A stretch of 64,000 nucleotides of DNA from Shewanella algae. GTDB lineage: Bacteria > Pseudomonadota > Gammaproteobacteria > Enterobacterales > Shewanellaceae. A model generated the notes under the pieces. That model was not told where the DNA came from and did not search any database. It saw nothing but the letters and a program-made list of their open reading frames with translations. The position numbers and the translations under genes are program-made. The stretch lies in assembly GCF_009183365.2 (NCBI RefSeq), contig NZ_CP068230.1:1331001-1395000 (forward strand), given 5' to 3'. This document shows, piece after piece, positions 26,094-35,134 of this stretch; the first letter of the stretch is position 1; every line of letters starts with the position of its first letter.

Positions 26094-26111
26094 CTGATCT
26101 CTGTACTGGGA

Positions 26112-26798
26112 TTAATCCAGCAGCAAGTCGATTTGGTTCAGCGAGCACAGGTGAGCATAAACCGGTGAGTAGACGCCGCGCTTGGCAAATTCCAGTTTAA
26201 CCTCATCGCTCAGGGCGTTGAGCTTTTGCTCATCGACGATATAGAGGCCATCTATATTGCTCTTTTCACCCTGTTTGTTGGTTACTGTCAGAGTCTTGGG
26301 TTGCAGTAATTCATGGCTGGTCAGGGTCTTGACGAACTGCTTGGTGATTTCACGGTACTCAATCAGGTTGCCGATAAATTCGATGCGGTTTTTCAGGAAC
26401 TCGGTCTGCTCACCGGTTTCGGTAAACAGGGCTTCGCCCTTGTCTTCGCTGACATGCTTGCTGTTGACATCGATACCGATAAGTACATTTTCCTGGCTGG
26501 AGTCACCGGCGGCAAAAGGTTGCATCCGGCACTGCATTGGCAGGTAACGTCGGGTCCAGGTGTTGTCCTTGATAAAGCAGTTGCTCTCAGGTTTCAGAGA
26601 GGTGATGGCAACCGGCTGGAATTCTCCACTTTGGCTGTTCTTGGCGAAAATGATCGGGAAGCTGGTGGCGGCAGGCAAAAATTCCTGCACCAGCAAGGGC
26701 AACATATGGTGCTTCTCAAATTCGCTGAAATCTATGCCTGGAGTGACTTTCAGAGCCTTATGTGCGCCGTTGTTGAGCGGGACGTATTGTGCTGTCAT
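26112..26798 (-). CDS. SapC-like protein
   Basis: 228 aa, SapC family (PF07277) by overall pattern: N-terminal YVPLNNGAHKALKV, the SFPIIFAKNSQSGEFQPVAI segment, RRYLPMQCRMQPFA and the C-terminal LYIVDEQKLNALSDEVKLEF. SapC proteins were first noted with S-layers, but in Alteromonadales and Caulobacterales they lie beside TonB receptors for glycans with no settled function. ATG 26798 (MTAQYVPL) is preferred over an in-frame ATG 14 codons upstream, with AGGA ten bases away. It diverges from the GH20 gene, and the NagR site at 27106 lies between them. Confidence 0.8.
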   Translation of the reverse strand: MTAQYVPLNNGAHKALKVTPGIDFSEFEKHHMLPLLVQEFLPAATSFPIIFAKNSQSGEFQPVAITSLKPESNCFIKDNTWTRRYLPMQCRMQPFAAGDSSQENVLIGIDVNSKHVSEDKGEALFTETGEQTEFLKNRIEFIGNLIEYREITKQFVKTLTSHELLQPKTLTVTNKQGEKSNIDGLYIVDEQKLNALSDEVKLEFAKRGVYSPVYAHLCSLNQIDLLLD

Positions 26799-27422
26799 TG
26801 TCTTTTTATCCTTGTTGTTATTTGAGGTTCCGTCAGCCAATCAACTGACGCACCGGAAAATAAATCGTCACTGAAATATCGGCGCCAGAACCGCTTCTTC
26901 GGTTGTATTAGTACCGCAAACCAGTAAAAAGTTCAGCTTGAGACTTATTGGCTTGTGACCCCAAGCATGCTGCGGATGTTAACAGTGGTCAAACTGGATG
27001 TCATTGTTAAAAATATGTTCGCAAGCGCTGTTTTCAAGAGGGCTTGGGAAAATAAAAATTGTCAAAAAAATGTAGAAATAAGGTTTGTACTTGTGTATGT
27101 TTATAAATGACAGCGTTGTCATTGCTTGTGTGACTATTGTGTCTATGGCCATGTTGTCTTGTAAGGTCTGCATGTCGAGGATGAGGTCTCCTTTACATGC
27201 CTTCCACAGTTGAGTATCTGTCGGGCGGCTGCGCAACTGTGTTTTCAATACTGTAGTCTCTCCCCGGAAACTAGAGTGGGCTGGGTGCTGATTTCAGTAC
27301 CTGGCCATTTTTTTATCCCGGTTGTCACTCAACATAGCTTGTTAAGGTGACAGCCACTGCTTGAGTCGATAGGGAATATGGCATCATGGTGAAAACAATA
27401 ATAAGGACAGGAGAGTAACGGA
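26799..27422. other. 624-bp divergent intergenic region
   Basis: Holds the NagR operator at 27106 and otherwise AT-rich DNA. A minus-strand open frame at 26979-27248 has no Shine-Dalgarno and no recognisable protein features and is not called. Confidence 0.6.
27106..27123. promoter_or_regulatory. NagR operator, GH20 / SapC region
   Basis: AATGACAGCGTTGTCATT, the best-preserved full-length site; 300 bp before the GH20 ATG and 308 bp before the SapC start on the other strand, so it could serve either or both. Confidence 0.85.
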
Positions 27423-30125
27423 ATGAAGTTAACTATCGCGGCGTTAGCCATTGCCTTGAGCTTGGGGCTGACGGCTTGTTCTGACAAGCCGCCGGCAACC
27501 GGGACTGAACCAGGGCAGAGCCAAGCCGGTTCTTCGTCAAAAGCCTCGAACGAAGATCTGACTCAGAATAAGCTGCATAGCTTTGCCCAGAGTTTGCAGT
27601 TGAAATATGCCGTGCTGTCCAATGTGCCGGATGACAACTGCGACCCGAGCCGTGCCGAAGGCCGCTGTTTCCAGGCGCAAATCCGCCTGACTCCGAGCGA
27701 AGATCTCAGCGCTTCTGACTGGGCCATCTATTTTAGCCAGATGCGTCCGGTACTCTCGGTTGCCTCGCCTGAGTTTCATATAGAGCATATTCAGGGCGAT
27801 CTGCATCGTCTGACGCCAACAGCCGCTTTCGGCGGTTTCAAAAAGGGTGTCAGCGAAATCATCAATTTTCGCGGTGAGCTGTGGCAGCTGTCGGAAATTG
27901 ATGCCATGCCCAACTATTACATGGTAGTTGAGGGGCTCAAGCCGGAGGTCATCGCCAGCACTGAAGTTAAGCAAGACCCGGATACCGGGCTTGAGTTGCT
28001 TCCCTATGTGCAGCCTTACACGGATGCCGAGAAACAATATCGCCGCAGCTCACAGGATAGGCTGCCCTGGGATACCGCCAGTGTCGTCTTCGGCCAAAAT
28101 GCCGATACTCCCGATGATGCCGGCCTTGCGGTGGCAAGCCTTATTCCTAAGCCGGATTCAGTGACTTGGCTTGAACAAACCCCTGTCACCCTCAATGCCG
28201 GGATTAAGCTTAACCCGAGCCACATAGCTAACGGAGTCGAGCTGCAATCACTTGAGGCGGCGCTCTTGCGCCTACAAAGGTTGGGTGTCAGCCAGAGCGA
28301 ACAAGGATTGGCGCTTAACTTACTGCCACTTGAGGGAGGGCAAAGCGAGCACTATCGACTCGAGATTGAGGCCGGCGGAATTAACCTGGCCGCCGCAGAC
28401 GCCGCGGGTTATTCCTATGGCTTGGCGAGTCTTGCCGCCTTGCTGCAGTTGCCTGCCGATGAGACCCAATCAATAGCACTGCCACAGCTGCGCATTCAAG
28501 ATGGCCCCAGATACCCGTTTCGCGGCATGCATCTGGATGTTGGCCGCAACTTCCATTCCAAGGCGTTTGTGTTGAGCCTGCTGGAGCAGATGGCGGCCTA
28601 TAAGCTCAACGTATTGCATCTGCACATGGCCGACGATGAAGGCTGGCGCCTGCAGATCCCCGGTCTGCCGGAGCTGACCGAGATTGGCAGCAAACGCTGC
28701 CACGATCTCGATGAAAACCGCTGTTTGCTGCCGCAACTGGGCAGTGGCCCCAATCCTGAGACTCAGGTCAACGGGTACTACACGACCCAGGACTATATAG
28801 ACATTCTCAAGTTTGCCGCCGCAAGACAGATCCAGGTGATCCCGTCGATGGATATGCCGGGGCACTCCCGCGCCGCCATCAAATCGATGCAGGCACGCAG
28901 CCGCAAGCTATTGGCTCAGGGCGACAGTCAGGCCGCCAGCCAATACCTGCTGGCGGATCCCGAGGATGCCACTGTTTACAGCTCTATTCAGTATTACAAC
29001 GACAACACGCTCAATGTCTGTATGGAGTCCAGTTACACCTTTGTCGCCAAGGTGATAGATGAAATTGCCAAGCTGCATCAGGCCGCCGGAGTACCGCTTA
29101 AGCGCTACCACATAGGTGCCGATGAGACCGCCGGTGCCTGGCTCGACTCGCCGGCCTGTGAACGCTTTATTGCGGCCAATTCGCAGCGGGTGGCCGACAA
29201 ATCTGCCCTCGGCGCCTACTTTATTGAGCGGGTATCGCAGATGCTGGCCGAGCGCGGCATAGAGGCGGCCGGTTGGAGCGATGGCATGAGTCACGTCAAC
29301 CCGGCCAATATGCCGAGCCCGGTGCAAAGTAATATCTGGGACATAGTCGCCCACGGCGGCTTCAAACGGGCGCATGCCCAGGCCAATCTCGGCTGGGATA
29401 CTGTGCTGTCCAACCCGGAAGTACTCTATTTCGATATGCCGCCGGCGGCCGATCCGAAAGAGCCCGGCTATTACTGGGCCAGCCGCAGCAGCAACAGTCG
29501 CAAGTTGCACAGCTTTATGCCGGATAACCTGCCGGCCAATGCCGAGCAGTGGGGCGATATTGAGGCCAGGCCTTTTATTGCCGATGACACAGAGCAACTC
29601 AGCCCACAAGGAAAGCGTCTCAGCGGCCCAATGGCGCCGGGCAGGGGCTTTATTGGCCTGCAGGGGCAACTCTGGAGCGAGACGATTCGCAGCGACACGA
29701 CCGCAGCCTATATGATTTTCCCTCGCCTCTTGGTTTTGGCGGAAAAGGCCTGGCATAAGCCGGACTGGGAACTGGCTTACCGGCATCAGGGGGCAAGTTA
29801 CAGCCAGGATTCCGGTTACTTCGTTGCCGAGCAGCGAAAGGCGCAGGCAGAGGATTGGCATCGACTGGCCAACATCCTGGGGCATAAGGAGCTGGCCAAG
29901 CTGGATAAGGCCGGAGTGCATTACCGTTTGCCGCTGCCGGGCGGCAGAATCAAGGATGGCAAGCTTGAGGCCAATATCATCTTTCCCGGGCTCAAGATCC
30001 AATATCGCCGACCAGGAGCTGAATGGCAGGAGTATCGCGGCCCTGTGGCAATTGCAGCGCCGCTTGAGCTTCGCAGTGTCTCGCCCGATGGCCGCCGCTA
30101 TAGCCGGGTTCAGCCACTGAATTAG
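27423..30125 (+). CDS. hex: Beta-N-acetylhexosaminidase (GH20 lipoprotein)
   Basis: 900-aa exported lipoprotein (MKLTIAALAIALSLGLTACS, lipobox LTAC). An N-terminal chitobiase carbohydrate-binding domain (about 45-180), a GH20b domain (about 240-355) and the GH20 barrel (PRYPFRGMHLDVGRNFHS onward) follow; the catalytic Asp-Glu pair is in HIGADETAGAW. A C-terminal Ig-like domain ends the protein (GLKIQYRRPGAEWQEY). It should release GlcNAc from chitooligosaccharide ends at the cell envelope. AGGAGAG precedes ATG 27423. NagR control is inferred from the operator at 27106. Confidence 0.94.
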   Translation: MKLTIAALAIALSLGLTACSDKPPATGTEPGQSQAGSSSKASNEDLTQNKLHSFAQSLQLKYAVLSNVPDDNCDPSRAEGRCFQAQIRLTPSEDLSASDWAIYFSQMRPVLSVASPEFHIEHIQGDLHRLTPTAAFGGFKKGVSEIINFRGELWQLSEIDAMPNYYMVVEGLKPEVIASTEVKQDPDTGLELLPYVQPYTDAEKQYRRSSQDRLPWDTASVVFGQNADTPDDAGLAVASLIPKPDSVTWLEQTPVTLNAGIKLNPSHIANGVELQSLEAALLRLQRLGVSQSEQGLALNLLPLEGGQSEHYRLEIEAGGINLAAADAAGYSYGLASLAALLQLPADETQSIALPQLRIQDGPRYPFRGMHLDVGRNFHSKAFVLSLLEQMAAYKLNVLHLHMADDEGWRLQIPGLPELTEIGSKRCHDLDENRCLLPQLGSGPNPETQVNGYYTTQDYIDILKFAAARQIQVIPSMDMPGHSRAAIKSMQARSRKLLAQGDSQAASQYLLADPEDATVYSSIQYYNDNTLNVCMESSYTFVAKVIDEIAKLHQAAGVPLKRYHIGADETAGAWLDSPACERFIAANSQRVADKSALGAYFIERVSQMLAERGIEAAGWSDGMSHVNPANMPSPVQSNIWDIVAHGGFKRAHAQANLGWDTVLSNPEVLYFDMPPAADPKEPGYYWASRSSNSRKLHSFMPDNLPANAEQWGDIEARPFIADDTEQLSPQGKRLSGPMAPGRGFIGLQGQLWSETIRSDTTAAYMIFPRLLVLAEKAWHKPDWELAYRHQGASYSQDSGYFVAEQRKAQAEDWHRLANILGHKELAKLDKAGVHYRLPLPGGRIKDGKLEANIIFPGLKIQYRRPGAEWQEYRGPVAIAAPLELRSVSPDGRRYSRVQPLN

Positions 30126-30354
30126 TCTTTAAGCAGGTACTGATGTGGGCTGGCGTTAACAGATAAAGCCAGTCCACGCTGCCTGACTTATTTTAATGCC
30201 TGGTTTTAATACTTGAGTGGCGTTTAAGAGTGGTTAAGGAAGTCTGAGTCGCTCAAAGATAGTGGCTTGCTGAGTATTTATTGGTTAATTTTCAATATAT
30301 TAATTAAACCTGAGTTCCAGCCGTGAGTCGATTTATCTCTGCTGATTAAAAATA

Positions 30355-30372
30355 AATGACAACGCTGTCATT
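30355..30372. promoter_or_regulatory. NagR operator, nagK operon
   Basis: AATGACAACGCTGTCATT, the reverse complement of the 27106 site; 170 bp before the nagK ATG. Confidence 0.85.
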
Positions 30373-30389
30373 TGTAATGTAACATTAGT

Positions 30390-30405
30390 TTAACCACGTG
30401 GTTAA
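30390..30405. promoter_or_regulatory. Perfect palindrome, unknown factor
   Basis: TTAACCACGTGGTTAA, 16 of 16 symmetric, between the NagR site and nagK. It differs from the NagR motif; which protein binds it, if any, is not known. Confidence 0.5.
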
Positions 30406-30541
30406 CGATAGCTTTAACTTGAGTCCGCTCAGTGGAATGTCACCGGGTTAATCCTGAAAGGCGCCTTACTGCAGCGATTTGTCAGTGTTCCGCCGCGCCA
30501 GATTGCGCCGTGACCATAAAAGAAACAGAAAGAGGTCTGCC

Positions 30542-31495
30542 ATGGGGGAAAACCCGACACCGGATGCACAAGTGTATATAGGGATAGACGGCGGCGGCAG
30601 TAAGTGCCGGGCAACCGTCTACTGCCGGCAAAAGGGTGTGCTGGGAACCGGAGTTGCCGGTCGGGCCAATCCTTTGCACGGTCTGAGCCAAACTTTCGAT
30701 TCCATCATCAGTGCTACAGGTTTGGCCCTGGCCGATGCCGGTCTGCGGCAAGCCGATTGCGCCAATATGGTGGCCGGTCTCGGGCTTGCAGGTGTCAATA
30801 TTCCCAGGCTTTATCAGGAGATCCTCGATTGGCGGCATCCCTTTGCCGCCATGTATCTGACCACAGATCTGCATACCGCCTGCATTGGCGCCCACCAGGG
30901 GGAAGATGGTGCCGTGATCATCACAGGTACAGGCTCCTGTGGTTATGCCCATGTGGGTGAACGGCAATTGTCTCTCGGTGGTCATGGTTTTGCTCTGGGC
31001 GATAAGGGCAGCGGTGCCTGGATGGGCTTGAAAGCCGCGGAGCAGGTGTTGTTGTCGCTCGATGGTTTTGCGCCGCAAACAGCCCTTGGCGCCAAATTGC
31101 TGGCCCATTTCGGGGTGACCGATGCCCTGGGGATAGTGGAAAACCTCGCCGGTCGCTCCTCCAGTTGTTATGCCGCCCTGGCGAGAATAGTGCTGTCCTG
31201 TGCGGCCGAGGGCGATGATACCGCTACCGCTATTGTCAGCGAAGGTGCCGACTATATCAGCCAGTTGGCACGGCGCCTGTTTGAACTCAATCCGCCGCGA
31301 TTTGCCATGATAGGTGGCCTGGCCGAGCCGCTCAGGCCTTGGCTGGCCGACGATGTGGTCGAACGAATCGCCCCCGTGTTGGCGCCCCCGGAAATCGGTG
31401 CCGTGCACTTTGCCATGCACCAACATCAAGACTCGCAATTTTCAGCCCGTCCGGCCGATGCCGGCGCATACGACTTAGCAAAGGTGAAACCATGA
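30542..31495 (+). CDS. nagK: N-acetylglucosamine kinase (BadF/BadG-type)
   Basis: 317-aa ASKHA-fold kinase. Phosphate-1 motif YIGIDGGGSKCRA, phosphate-2 region AVIITGTGSCGYA, and GDKGSGAWMGLKAAEQ, all typical of the BadF/BadG/NagK family (COG2971). It phosphorylates cytoplasmic GlcNAc at C6, replacing the PTS route that Shewanella lacks for this sugar. ATG 30542 has AGAGG upstream; the longer frame from 30479 has no such site. The stop overlaps the nagB-II ATG (ATGA), so the two are translationally coupled. It heads the nagK-nagB-II-nagA operon. Confidence 0.93.
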   Translation: MGENPTPDAQVYIGIDGGGSKCRATVYCRQKGVLGTGVAGRANPLHGLSQTFDSIISATGLALADAGLRQADCANMVAGLGLAGVNIPRLYQEILDWRHPFAAMYLTTDLHTACIGAHQGEDGAVIITGTGSCGYAHVGERQLSLGGHGFALGDKGSGAWMGLKAAEQVLLSLDGFAPQTALGAKLLAHFGVTDALGIVENLAGRSSSCYAALARIVLSCAAEGDDTATAIVSEGADYISQLARRLFELNPPRFAMIGGLAEPLRPWLADDVVERIAPVLAPPEIGAVHFAMHQHQDSQFSARPADAGAYDLAKVKP

Positions 31496-32490
31496 CCCAT
31501 ACCATAATGGAGCGCGAGGCTCGCAGTGCTCCCGAGAAGATTGCCAACCAGTTGCAGGCCAATGACCAGTTAGCCCGAGAACTGGGGCAGCGGCTGCGCG
31601 AGTTTGCTCCCAAGTTTGTGATGATTGTGGGGCGCGGTTCTTCTGATCACGCCGGGGTATTTGCCAAGTATCTGTTTGAAATAGAGGCCGGTGTGCCTAC
31701 CTTTGCCGCCGCGCCTTCGGTGGCCAGTGTCTATGGCAAGCGCTTGCAGTTGGCCGGTGGCCTGGTGATAGTTATCTCTCAGTCGGGACGCAGCCCGGAT
31801 ATTCTGGCCCAGGCCAAGATGGCCCGCGAAGCCGGTGCCTTTTGCGTGGCGCTGGTCAATGATGAAACCGCCCCCATTAAGGACATAGTCGATCTTGTAT
31901 TGCCGCTTCGCGCCGGAGAGGAGCAGGCGGTGGCCGCCACCAAGAGCTATTTGGCTACCCTGTCGGCGCTGCTGCAACTGGCCGCTGCCTGGACCCAGAG
32001 CCCTGAGCTGGCCCGCGCCATAGATGAATTGCCCCAGGCGCTGCAGGCGGCTGTGGATGCAGAACCTCAACTGACTGCCGAATCTTTGCAACACAGCAAC
32101 AATCTGGTAGTGCTGGGACGAGGACTGGGTTATGCCATCAGTAAAGAGATAGCGCTCAAACTCAAGGAGGTCTGTTCTATCCATGCCGAGGCCTTCTCCA
32201 GCGCCGAATTTCTCCACGGCCCTGTGACCCTGGTGGAGAACCACCTCAAAATAGTCGATGTCTGTGTGGCCGATGAATCCTATGCCAGCCATCTTGAGCA
32301 GATAGCCGAAGTCGGGCGCCGCGGCGCTGAGTTGGTTCACCTCAAGCAAACCGCCAATGAGGTTCATCCCAGAGTCGCGCCTCTGGCATTGCTGCAGCGT
32401 TTTTATATCGATGTGGCCGCTGTGGCCATAGCCAGAGGCATAGATCCGGATCAACCGGCCGGGCTTAAGAAAGTCACCCAAACCCTTTGA
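31492..32490 (+). CDS. nagB-II: Glucosamine-6-phosphate deaminase, SIS-domain type
   Basis: 332 aa with two SIS domains: the first with VGRGSSDHAGVFAKYLFE and VISQSGRSPDILAQA, the second with VVLGRGLGYAISKEIALKLK and EAFSSAEFLHGPVTL. The layout resembles the isomerase half of GlmS without the glutaminase domain. In Shewanella this NagB-II replaces the unrelated NagB, converting GlcN-6-P to fructose-6-P and ammonia. ATG 31492 lies in the nagK stop; upstream extensions in the same frame are inside nagK. Its place between nagK and nagA completes the pathway. Confidence 0.93.
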   Translation: MTHTIMEREARSAPEKIANQLQANDQLARELGQRLREFAPKFVMIVGRGSSDHAGVFAKYLFEIEAGVPTFAAAPSVASVYGKRLQLAGGLVIVISQSGRSPDILAQAKMAREAGAFCVALVNDETAPIKDIVDLVLPLRAGEEQAVAATKSYLATLSALLQLAAAWTQSPELARAIDELPQALQAAVDAEPQLTAESLQHSNNLVVLGRGLGYAISKEIALKLKEVCSIHAEAFSSAEFLHGPVTLVENHLKIVDVCVADESYASHLEQIAEVGRRGAELVHLKQTANEVHPRVAPLALLQRFYIDVAAVAIARGIDPDQPAGLKKVTQTL

Positions 32491-32539
32491 TTAAAGTGGC
32501 CGGCGTGCCTAAACGGGACAACGCAGTGGAGAGCAGAGA

Positions 32540-33685
32540 ATGACGCAAACCTTTATCGCCGAGCGCTTGTTCGATGGCAGGCAATATCATCACAATCTGA
32601 GCTTTGCCGTGGAGAACGGCCATCTGCAGGCCTTGGGCTCTGCGGCCGCTTCAGATGCTATCCGCCTGCAAGGCCTGGTCGTACCCGGGTTTATTGATGT
32701 GCAGGTCAATGGCGGTGGCGGCGCGCTGTTTAACGGCGAGCCTACACTCGAGTGTATCGCAACCATAGGCCGGGCCCACGCCAGGTTCGGCACCACAGGC
32801 TTTTTGCCAACCCTGATCAGCGACAGAATCGAAGTGATGAACCGCGCGGCCGATGCGGTGGCCGAGGCGATAGCCAGGCAAAGCACAGGGGTGTTGGGGA
32901 TACATTTTGAGGGGCCGCACTTGTCTGTGCCGAAGAAAGGCGTGCATCCACAGCAGTATATCCGCCGAATTTCCGATGCCGAGCTGGCATTGTTCAGCCG
33001 TCAGGACTTGGGGGTTCGCTTGGTTACCCTGGCGCCGGAAAATGTGGCGCCTGAGGTTATCAGTGCCTTGGTCGAGGCCGGTGTCCGTGTTTGTCTTGGT
33101 CACTCCAATGCCGACTATGATACCGTGCGTTCGGCCCTGGCGGCCGGTGCCAGCGGTTTTACTCACCTCTACAACGCCATGTCGCCCTTGGGCTCCAGAG
33201 CACCGGGTATGGTGGGCGCCGCCATAGAGGACGAGGCCAGTTGGTGTGGCCTTATCGTCGATGGTCACCATGTGCATCCGGCTGCAGCCAAGGTGGCCAT
33301 CCGCGCCAAGGCCAAAGGCAAGATGCTCTTGGTGACGGACGCCATGCCACCCGTGGGGTTGGATCAAGATGCCAGTTTTGAGCTCTTTGGTCAGCAGGTG
33401 CTACGCCAGGGCGACAGACTCAACGCCATCACAGGAGAGTTGGCCGGATGTGTGCTGGATATGAATACCGCGGTGCGAAACGCTGTCTCTCTGCTGGGGC
33501 TCAGTGTTGAAGAATCCATGCGGATGGCGAGCGAGTATCCGGCGGCATTTCTTGGGCTTGAGCAACTGGGCCACTTGGCTGCGGGCAAACGTGCCGATTT
33601 TCTGGTGCTCGATAATGAACTCAAGGTGCAAAGCACCTATATCGGCGGTCAATTGGTTTACGCCGCCGAAGAAAGAGTGTGCTGA
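32540..33685 (+). CDS. nagA: N-acetylglucosamine-6-phosphate deacetylase
   Basis: 381-aa amidohydrolase releasing acetate from GlcNAc-6-P. Motifs: PGFIDVQVNGGGGALFN, GIHFEGPHLSVPKKGVHP (metal Glu), GHSNADYD, FTHLYNAMSP (metal/substrate His) and the catalytic Asp in LVTDAMPPVG. GGAGAG lies before ATG 32540, 49 bp after nagB-II, so it is probably in the same operon. Confidence 0.95.
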   Translation: MTQTFIAERLFDGRQYHHNLSFAVENGHLQALGSAAASDAIRLQGLVVPGFIDVQVNGGGGALFNGEPTLECIATIGRAHARFGTTGFLPTLISDRIEVMNRAADAVAEAIARQSTGVLGIHFEGPHLSVPKKGVHPQQYIRRISDAELALFSRQDLGVRLVTLAPENVAPEVISALVEAGVRVCLGHSNADYDTVRSALAAGASGFTHLYNAMSPLGSRAPGMVGAAIEDEASWCGLIVDGHHVHPAAAKVAIRAKAKGKMLLVTDAMPPVGLDQDASFELFGQQVLRQGDRLNAITGELAGCVLDMNTAVRNAVSLLGLSVEESMRMASEYPAAFLGLEQLGHLAAGKRADFLVLDNELKVQSTYIGGQLVYAAEERVC

Positions 33686-33776
33686 AATAAGCCGTTGCGC
33701 CAAGAACACATTAACTGTCTTCACATAAGCAGTGCAGCTTTTACCCGGATAAAGATAATAACAACAGGGAAGCCCT

Positions 33777-34922
33777 ATGACTGAAAAGATAGCGGCGGCA
33801 ACTGAGACCGCCAACAAGCCCAGGCTGATGTCGCTCGATGCGCTACGGGGCTTTGACATGTTCTGGATCCTCGGCGGTGAAGCGCTGTTTGCCGCCCTCT
33901 TGCTGCTGACTACTTGGAGTGGCTGGCGTTGGTTCGATGGCCAGATGCACCACAGCAGTTGGCATGGTTTTACCTTCTACGATCTTATCTTCCCGCTGTT
34001 TATCTTCCTCTCCGGCGTTGCCTTGGGTTTGTCTCCCAAGCGTCTGGACAAGTTGGCGTTTGCCGAGCGACTTCCAAAATATAAGCACGCAGTTAAGCGT
34101 TTGGCTTTACTGCTGTTTTTTGGTGTGCTCTACAATCACGGCTGGGGGACGGGCATGCCGGCGGCCCTGGATGAGATACGCTATGCCAGCGTCTTGGGGC
34201 GTATCGCCTTCGCCTGGTTTTTTGCCGCCATGCTGGTGTGGCACACAGGGCTCAGAACCCAGATCTATGTTGCAGTCGCTATCTTGCTGGGATACGCCAT
34301 GGTGCAGCTGTGGCTGCCGGTCCCGGGCGGCAGTGCCGGGGACTTTAGCGCCGCCGGTTCCATCAACGCCTGGGTAGACAGTCATTTCCTGCCCGGGATC
34401 AGCTACCAACATAAGCCTTATGATCCGGAAGGCCTGTTATCGACCCTTCCGGCAGTGGTCAATGCTTTGGCCGGTGTGTTTGTGGGCCGATTTTTGCCGC
34501 AGCAAAGTTTTTCAGCCTGGGGCAGGGTGGGTTTGCTGTGTCTGGCCGGGCTTGTTTGTTTGGGGCTTGGCTGGCTGCTTAATCCTCTGATCCCGGTTAA
34601 TAAAGATCTCTGGACCAGCAGTTTTGTGCTGGTGAGCAGCGGCTGGAGCCTGCTGCTGCTGGCGCTGTTCTACGCCGTTATCGATGTGCTTGGGCTGCGT
34701 TGGTTGGGTTTCCCCTTTGTGGTGATTGGTTGCAACGCCATCATCATCTATCTCGCTTCCAGTCTGGTTCAGTGGCGCTATAGCAGCGAAAGTCTGTTTG
34801 GCGGTTTTATCAATAGCGCCCCCGAGAACTGGCAGCCACTGCTTGGGGTATTGGCCATGCTCGGGGTGCAATGGTTGCTGCTCTGGTGGATGTATCGCAG
34901 GCAGTTGTTTATTCGGGTTTGA
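33777..34922 (+). CDS. nagX: NagX inner-membrane protein of the GlcNAc pathway
   Basis: 381 aa with about ten hydrophobic segments; DUF5009/HGSNAT-like membrane acyltransferase family. N-terminal signature RLMSLDALRGFDMFWILGGE and the HGFTFYDLIFPLFIFLSGVA segment are typical. In Shewanella the gene always travels with nag genes and is called NagX; its exact reaction or transport role has not been settled, and the similarity to heparan-alpha-glucosaminide N-acetyltransferase suggests chemistry on an amino sugar. GGAAG precedes the ATG. The 91-bp gap from nagA has no NagR site, so it probably shares the nagK promoter. Confidence 0.9.
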   Translation: MTEKIAAATETANKPRLMSLDALRGFDMFWILGGEALFAALLLLTTWSGWRWFDGQMHHSSWHGFTFYDLIFPLFIFLSGVALGLSPKRLDKLAFAERLPKYKHAVKRLALLLFFGVLYNHGWGTGMPAALDEIRYASVLGRIAFAWFFAAMLVWHTGLRTQIYVAVAILLGYAMVQLWLPVPGGSAGDFSAAGSINAWVDSHFLPGISYQHKPYDPEGLLSTLPAVVNALAGVFVGRFLPQQSFSAWGRVGLLCLAGLVCLGLGWLLNPLIPVNKDLWTSSFVLVSSGWSLLLLALFYAVIDVLGLRWLGFPFVVIGCNAIIIYLASSLVQWRYSSESLFGGFINSAPENWQPLLGVLAMLGVQWLLLWWMYRRQLFIRV

Positions 34923-34925
34923 GGC

Positions 34926-34945
34926 TTAGGGAAGAGGCGAACAAG
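34926..34945 (+). repeat. Possible solo IS5-type terminal repeat
   Basis: TTAGGGAAGAGGCGAACAAG resembles the MITE end (TTAG + GGAAGGTGCGAACAAG) with a few changes. It may be a relic of a lost copy between nagX and nagP. Short and imperfect. Confidence 0.35.
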
Positions 34946-34968
34946 CGACATCTGCCTGGTTTAAAATT

Positions 34969-34986
34969 AATAACAGCGTTGTCTTT
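34969..34986. promoter_or_regulatory. NagR operator, nagP (degenerate)
   Basis: AATAACAGCGTTGTCTTT keeps the ACAGCGTTGT core but has weakened outer positions; 149 bp before the nagP ATG. Confidence 0.7.
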
Positions 34987-35134
34987 TTTGTTATTATGAC
35001 GTAACTTTATTGAAACAAAGCCGTGTATAAAGCTGCCGCGGCATCAAGGTTTCAAGCGTTAAACACCACTCAAGATGGATGGGGCGCCGATAAATTTGGT
35101 TGCCAAACAATAAATTACTATAAGAAGCAGGTTT

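Larger units (their letters stand above)
30126..30541. other. 416-bp regulatory region before nagK
   Basis: AT-rich. Contains the NagR operator at 30355-30372 and, 18 bp further on, a perfect 16-bp palindrome at 30390-30405. No gene seen. Confidence 0.6.

Noticed and set aside
26979..27248. 89-codon minus-strand frame near the GH20 promoter
   Set aside because: It covers the NagR operator, has no Shine-Dalgarno and unlikely composition.
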